Source of the DNA: Prorocentrum cordatum
Taxonomy: Eukaryota; Sar; Dinophyceae; Prorocentrales; Prorocentraceae
Length of the DNA: 64,000 nt
Assembly: GCA_963575745.1 (NCBI GenBank)
Contig: CAUYUJ010016062.1
Coordinates: 21,001-85,000, forward strand
Direction of reading: 5' to 3'
This document shows positions 59,725-64,000 of this stretch, one piece after another. Under the pieces are notes generated by a model that was not told where the DNA came from, did no database searches, and saw nothing but the letters and a program-made list of their open reading frames with translations. Position 1 is the first letter of the stretch; each line of letters starts with the position of its first letter. A program made the translations under genes and the position numbers.

Positions 59725-60208
59725 GGGGGCGGATGGCGGAGGTCCAGGGCGGGCGCCCGAGGCGGGGGAGGGCGCCGGCGAGGGCGGGGCACCTGCGGGG
59801 CGCTAGCTGCTGGCGGGAGCGACGGCAGGCTGCCCCACTGCTGAACGGCAACTTACGGATGCTGAGCACACAGAGGACGGAGATGCAGAAGCGGCATCGA
59901 AGGCGTCGGTGCCTGAAGCTGCAAAGGAACGTCGCGAACAAAAAACGTGCGAAAAGGCGAAGGAGAGGTGCGACGACTAGACATGACGAGGTCCCTCAGG
60001 TACCCGGAGGTGCCGTCCGAACCGATGGATTCAATCAAGCATGCATTCGCCTCCGCTGTCGAACTGGGCGCCGGTGGAGGTGGGCGACCGGCCCCCCGAG
60101 CTACCGCATCATCATCGGGGGGGGGCCCGCCGCAGCAGAGCGGCCCCCCCCCGACGGTTGGACGACCTGGCCGTGCTGGCGACGGTCACGCCCTGGAGGG
60201 CCGCCGCG

Positions 60209-60772
60209 TCATCCCCCGCACTTGTATATGGCGCGGCCCTGAATGGCTGCCCGGACTGCATTGGCCTCAGCCGCCGTGCGGAAATAGAGGCGAACCCTGC
60301 CGGGGTCCGCGGTCGGGTCATCAACGGCCGCGCGCCGCCACGTGCCCAGGCGGACCTGCATCGATGAGTCCGCGTGCTTCATGTCGACCCCCGTCTTCTG
60401 AAGCACCACCGCCATGATGGCTCCAACGGCCTTCTGCGGGTCGTAGCCGAGGGGGCCCGTTGCCGTGAGGTCCGGAAAGCAAGGGCCACCGCCTTGATTT
60501 TCAAGGCGGGCCGCAGCCGGCTGCTCTGCTTCGCGGAGGCGCTCCTTGGCCGCTGCTGGAGCAGCGATGGAACGGCCGCCCATGCGAGTGGGGCGCCAGC
60601 GAAGCATGGTCACCGCTGCCTCCGGATCCATGGCCCAATTGTCCTCCAGCAGCCTTTGCCAATCGTCGGGACCGAGATCAATGCGAATCGTCGCCTTCGT
60701 CGCGGACAGGAAGAGGCACTCCCTGCACAGACTGCGTACCTTGCCGAGGGCGGACGGGTCCGCGAGCTCCAA
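60209..60772 (-). pseudogene. LINE-2 ORF1-like continuation, second frame
   Basis: 187 codons starting ELADPSALGKVRSLCRECLF, with IRIDLGPDDWQRLLEDNWAM, LRWRPTRMGG and GRVRLYFRTAAEANAVRAAI near the end. The last part has an RRM-like beta-alpha look. It continues the 62612 frame after a frameshift near 60785. Role inferred from position before the endonuclease. Confidence 0.45.
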
Positions 60773-60784
60773 GAGCGGGCCGCA

Positions 60785-62612
60785 GCGGGGCCATGGAGTC
60801 CGAGAAGATTGACCCAGAAGCGAAGAACATCGGAGCGGGCCAACTCTGCCCCCGAAGGCCCACTAACAACATCTGGACGATGAGCTCCGTGACATCTGGT
60901 GGCACATGGAGCTCTGTGCGGGTGCGCGGGGCGGCCTCCGACGAACGCGGGCTGCGGCCGCCACGACCCACCCGAAGCTGCGACGCCTCGCACAATGCCA
61001 GAAGTCGTTCGAAAACCAGGGGGACGAAACACCTGGGTAGAGGGGACCCGGAAATCCCCGACGAGGTCATCAAAAAATGACTAGGCCGAGCCTGCATGTT
61101 GACGAGGTCTCCCGCTGCAGACATCCCACGAAACTCCTCCTCGTCAAAATCCGAAGCGCGGTCGTCAAAAAACGATGGCGAACCCGAGTCCTGGCAAATC
61201 CGGGTCTTACGCTCCCCCGAAAAAAAAACATGGCGAGGTGCGAGGTGGGGCAATCCATGCAGGAGGACCTGGCCCACCCGGACCTCCGCCCACGGCGCCG
61301 CCACCGACAGCATCTTCGGCGGCTGGTGCGGGAAGGGCGCCGACACGGCGGCGATGAGGAGGCCCTTGGAGACGTGTTGCGGGCCGCCGGAGCCCGTGTC
61401 AAGCATCTGGAGGGCCTGGGCAACAAAGCCTTGCTCTCGAATGAGAGGCGCCCACTTCTCTCCCAAAAACGGGTGCCAGAAGAAGTCTCGGAGAGCAGTC
61501 GTGGTAGAGCAGCCTGGGAGCACCGCCATTGGCACGAGCAGGCGGATGGGGCGGCCCTCGAAGATGGCCGCGGGAATCTTCAGGAGAGCAGCCCGGAGCC
61601 GCCCCAGCGCCGAGGTCGAGGAGGGCGCCCACGCAACCAGACCAGCCTGAGGCAACCACTGCAGCAGCTGATTCGCATCAAAATCACTGGCCGCGAGTCG
61701 CTCCTGCCATACCTTAGCGGAGGCAGGGTCGAGCAACCGGCCGTGTTGGTGTAGAGCAGGTGTCAGGTCGACTACGTCCGAAATCTGCGTCGCAACCGTC
61801 TCATGGAGGGACGCCGGGGTGTTGATGATCAACTCCAGGCCCGGGACGCCCAGCTCCTTCCAACGGTCGTGGGGCACGCCGTTGTCCTTCCTCCGCCGAG
61901 CAAGGACCGCGGGTAACTGAAGAACGCACTGCGAATGCGCCCAGACCAAGTGTGATTCCGCCTGGAGCGCGGCGTCGGCGTCCTCTTCCGTCCAGCCGGC
62001 CTTGCCCGTGACGCCCAGCAGCGTGCGGGCGCGATGCAGACGGCGGTCGAGGTCCATCACCGACGGGGCGGGACCCTCCAAGGTGAATAGGCCCAATGCC
62101 TGCCAAGGATCATGAGCGTCACACCGAAAGGCCAGCCGCCGGAGCACGGCCGACAGCTCCGTCCAAGAGGTGGGGACTCGTTCACCGTCTGCTGGCGGTG
62201 GAGGTTGATGACCAGTGCAGGCCGCCGCCGCTGTCACCACCGAGTTGGCCGAGAGCTCGTCCTCGAGGAAGGCGTGCAACGGGTCCAGCTCCGAGGCGGA
62301 TACCGGCGCTGTCGCGGCCGCCAGCGGACCCGGTTCTGCGGCCGCCCGCGCCACGCCTGGCGCTCCGGCAGCTGCAGGCGGCGCCAGCCCGGGCGGAGCG
62401 GGAGCTCCAGCCAACTGCAAGGCGGCAGTGGCCTGGCTGAGCCCCGACTCCGCGTCGCCCATGCTCGAGTTCTCCGCTGCGTCGGCTGGGGCTGCCGCCG
62501 CCGCGCCGCGCCCGACCAAGCCGAACTGCTGGTGGGCCGCGCAAACGTCCCCGCCCGGCAAGGCGGGGCCGTCCACTCCACGGGCCGCGCAAATTCGGCA
62601 GCGCCCCGCCAT
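60785..62612 (-). pseudogene. LINE-2 N-terminal/ORF1-like frame, interrupted by U2
   Basis: Starts MAGRCRICAARGVDG with a possible knuckle (C5-x2-C8 ... C24-x2-H27), then an Ala/Pro-rich linker and a long protein-like region: TSWTELSAVLRRLAFRCDAH, TLLGVTGKAGWTEEDADAAL, ELGVPGLELIINTPASLHET, WAEVRVGQVLLHGLPHLAP. Residues about 465-531 are encoded by element U2. After it, TELHVPPDVTELIVQMLLVG and FFASGSIFSDS resume. No domain name is certain; place and order suggest the RNA-binding protein of the LINE. Open for over 600 codons, but part of that is the inserted element. Confidence 0.5.
61019..61218. mobile_element. Family U element, copy U2, inside LINE-2
   Basis: GGGGGACGAAACACCTGGGT at the left and the inverse GGGGGAGCGTAAGACCCGGA at the right, 200 bp. 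On the minus strand, the sense of LINE-2, GTAAGACCCG (61210-61201) resembles a 5' splice site and CTACCCAG (ending 61033) a 3' site. Both lie inside the inverted ends. The flanking AAAA-rich sequence makes a target duplication hard to define. Confidence 0.9.
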
Positions 62613-62802
62613 GGCGGAGCTCGCGAGGGCTTGAGCTCCGGGAGGTCTAGAGGCTCGAGTCGGAGGTGGTCTCGCAGAGGGAGGATTGCACGCGCAGGTT
62701 CGAGCCTTTTACTACTTGAGCCCCTGCGGCACGCAAGTTATCGCCGACCGCCCCTTCTCCGCCGCCCAGGTGAGCGTTCTTTTATTCGGCGTTTCGACAT
62801 TG

Positions 62803-62928
62803 GGCGGAAGGGGGGGAGGGGGGGGTCTGGCTCCAGGCCTCTGCTCAGTGCGACTGCTTGCAGCAGGGCGTCCATCATGGGGGAAACCCCACCTGCTGGA
62901 AAAAGGCGCCCCAAACAGCCAAGATCCA
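62803..62928. repeat. Family BB repeat, copy 2
   Basis: GGGCGGAAGGGGGGGAGGGG/GGGTCTGGCTCC ... CCACCTGCTGGAAAAAGGCG ... AGCCAAGATCC. The lead TTCGGCGTTTCGAC (62778) recurs at 63965 before the window ends. Confidence 0.65.
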
Positions 62929-62931
62929 CGT

Positions 62932-63136
62932 GGGCGCCTGAGTTATTCGGGGTAACTCGGGCCAGGGGTAACTCGGGTTTGGATTCTCGACCCGAGTTAC
63001 CCCTGATGACTCGGGGCTCTGGACGCCCGAATTATCCGGGGTTAACTCGGGCACGGAGGCAACTCGGGCTCGGATTGCCGAGAAACGAACCCGAGCTAGC
63101 CCTGACCCGAGTTACCCCTGATGAGTCGGGGCTCTG
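62932..63136. mobile_element. Family H tandem pair H3-H4
   Basis: GGGCGCCTGAGTTATTCGGG/GTAACTCGGG ... CTCGGGGCTCTGGACGCCCG/AATTATCCGG ... GATGAGTCGGGGCTCTG. Tandem as in H1-H2; H3 is shorter by an internal deletion. Confidence 0.85.
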
Positions 63137-63224
63137 ATCTACTCCATGCTTGAATATCGTTTAACCGATCCCCATACCAAGCGGCGTGGCCTGGGCCCCG
63201 CTTGCCGAGTTGCCCCCCTTCCTC

Positions 63225-63351
63225 GACGTGGACGATGCATCGGCGCCGTCGGCGTGAAGCAAATCGGGCTCCACATCGAGCCGCATCGGCGATGCATCGG
63301 CGATGCGGCGCGATCCTCCGACCCCATCTACTCCGACCCATCTGGGAGGCC
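63225..63351. mobile_element. Family E element, copy E7 (left end lost)
   Basis: GACGATGCATCGGCGCCGTC ... GCGGCGCGATCCTCCGACCC/CATCTACTCCGACCCATCTG/GGAGGCC. Confidence 0.8.
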
Positions 63352-63389
63352 TAGAGTTTCTTGGCATGGGCTTCCACTGTGGCGGAGAA

Positions 63390-63525
63390 GGGGGAGGAGG
63401 AGGAGGAGGAGGAGGAGGAGGAGGAGGAGGAGGAGGAGGAGGAGGAGGAGGAGGAGGAGGATGGAGGAGGAGGAGGGAGGAAGAGGGAGGAGGAGGAGGA
63501 GGAGGAGGAGGAGGAGGAGGAGGCC
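63390..63525. repeat. (GGA)n purine tract
   Basis: GGA triplets with GGATGGAGG and GGAAGAGG breaks. Followed by CCTAGAAGGACAGGCCCGAC/CTGAA, a B-like right end (63526-63546). Confidence 0.9.
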
Positions 63526-63546
63526 TAGAAGGACAGGCCCGACCTG

Positions 63547-63764
63547 AAAATCAGCCAGCGACCACCCGCGCCGAGGACGTCCCTCGGCCTCGGCCGCCCG
63601 CGCCGCGCCCTCGGAGGGGCGCGGGCCCGCCCGGATGGGGCCGAGCGGGCGGCGCGGGCGCGGGCCCGCGCCCCGGGCACCGCCCGGGGGGAAAGGCCCC
63701 CGGGGGCGGACGAGGGCACACAGAGCCCCCGGGGGCTCCCACGAGGTCTGCATGCTTCGGCGTC
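63547..63764. other. GC-rich spacer
   Basis: GGCGCGGGCCCGC and GGGGGAAAGGCCCCCGGGGG hairpin-like stretches; no gene. Confidence 0.4.
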
Positions 63765-63935
63765 CCTCGTCCTCCTCCTCCTCCCTGCTCCTCCTCCTCC
63801 TATCCTCCTCCTCCTCCTCCTCCTGTTCCTCCTCCTCCTGCTCCTCCTCCTCCTGCTCCTGCTCCTGCTCCTCCTCCTCCTCCTCCTCCTCCTCCTCCTC
63901 CTCCTCCTCCTCCTCCCCTCCTCCTCCTCACGCCC
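63765..63935. repeat. (CCT)n pyrimidine tract
   Basis: CCT triplets with CTGCTC hexamers in the centre. A BB-like lead (TTCGGCGTTTTTCGACTGTG) follows and is cut by the window end. Confidence 0.9.
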
Positions 63936-64000
63936 TACTGCTCGTGCTGTGACCGCTCTTTCGTTCGGCGTTTTTCGACTGTGGGCGGAAGGCGGGGGGG

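Larger units (their letters stand above)
57964..62612 (-). mobile_element. LINE-2: degraded non-LTR retrotransposon
   Basis: Minus-strand order: N-terminal/ORF1-like protein (62612-60785, interrupted by U2), its continuation in another frame (60772-60209), N-terminal endonuclease (59724-59404), the back half of RT (about 59400-58750) and a terminal finger (58749-57964). The second half of the endonuclease and the palm motifs A and B of RT are missing, with the two remaining parts joined near 59400, so a deletion of well over 1 kb is implied. Same general class as LINE-1 but a separate lineage. Confidence 0.8.

Overview
The window looks like a repeat-dominated stretch of a large, GC-rich eukaryotic nuclear genome. 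A dinoflagellate (Symbiodinium/Polarella/Prorocentrum-like) is the best guess. That rests on three LINE-type retrotransposon remnants whose proteins resemble the LINEs common in dinoflagellates: an ORF1 block with an FYKD...NWRPL motif, an APE-type endonuclease with QETHG and GDLN, and a C-terminal C-x2/3-C...EDSIEHY-x2-C finger. It also rests on the very high GC and the extreme density of short repeats. I found no rRNA, no convincing host gene, no CRISPR array, no bacterial-type operon and no spliced-leader sequence. Most long open frames in the window are translations of (GGA)n or (CCT)n tracts and are not genes.

Three degraded retrotransposons, all on the minus strand, carry the recognisable protein coding. 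LINE-1 (about 34998 down to 30290) is nearly full length. It has an intact ORF1-like protein, a frameshifted endonuclease, a 594-codon reverse transcriptase frame that is still open, and a broken C-terminal finger. LINE-3 (about 38700 to 37287) is a remnant with an RNase H domain and a terminal cysteine motif. LINE-2 (62612 to 57964) has its endonuclease fused to the back half of the reverse transcriptase by a deletion and carries a 200-bp inverted-repeat element inside its first reading frame.

Most of the rest is a mosaic of short (about 70-300 bp) non-coding elements, most with terminal inverted repeats (MITE- or foldback-like), in about twenty families that I label by letter (A, B, C, D, E, G, H, I, J, L, M, P, Q, R, S, T, U, V, W, plus others). 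Many are nested: J1 inside K1, R1 inside the edge of I1, I2 inside D1, A3 inside D3, A5 inside L2, A6 inside S5, the H pair inside G3, T1 inside A7, U2 inside LINE-2. J1 and R1 have probable 6-bp target duplications, and J1 has an empty-site counterpart elsewhere in the window. No transposase frame is visible, so the elements are probably mobilised in trans.

Long GGA/CCT, CA, GA, GAC and CAT tracts separate the elements or form their cores. Notable structures include two adjacent perfect palindromes of 50 and 52 bp (5955-6004 and 6042-6093), a duplicated 11-bp array (TTTAGCTTAGC), and the U-family element, whose ends supply a consensus-like 5' splice site (GTAAGA) and a CAG in the sense orientation of the frame it interrupts.
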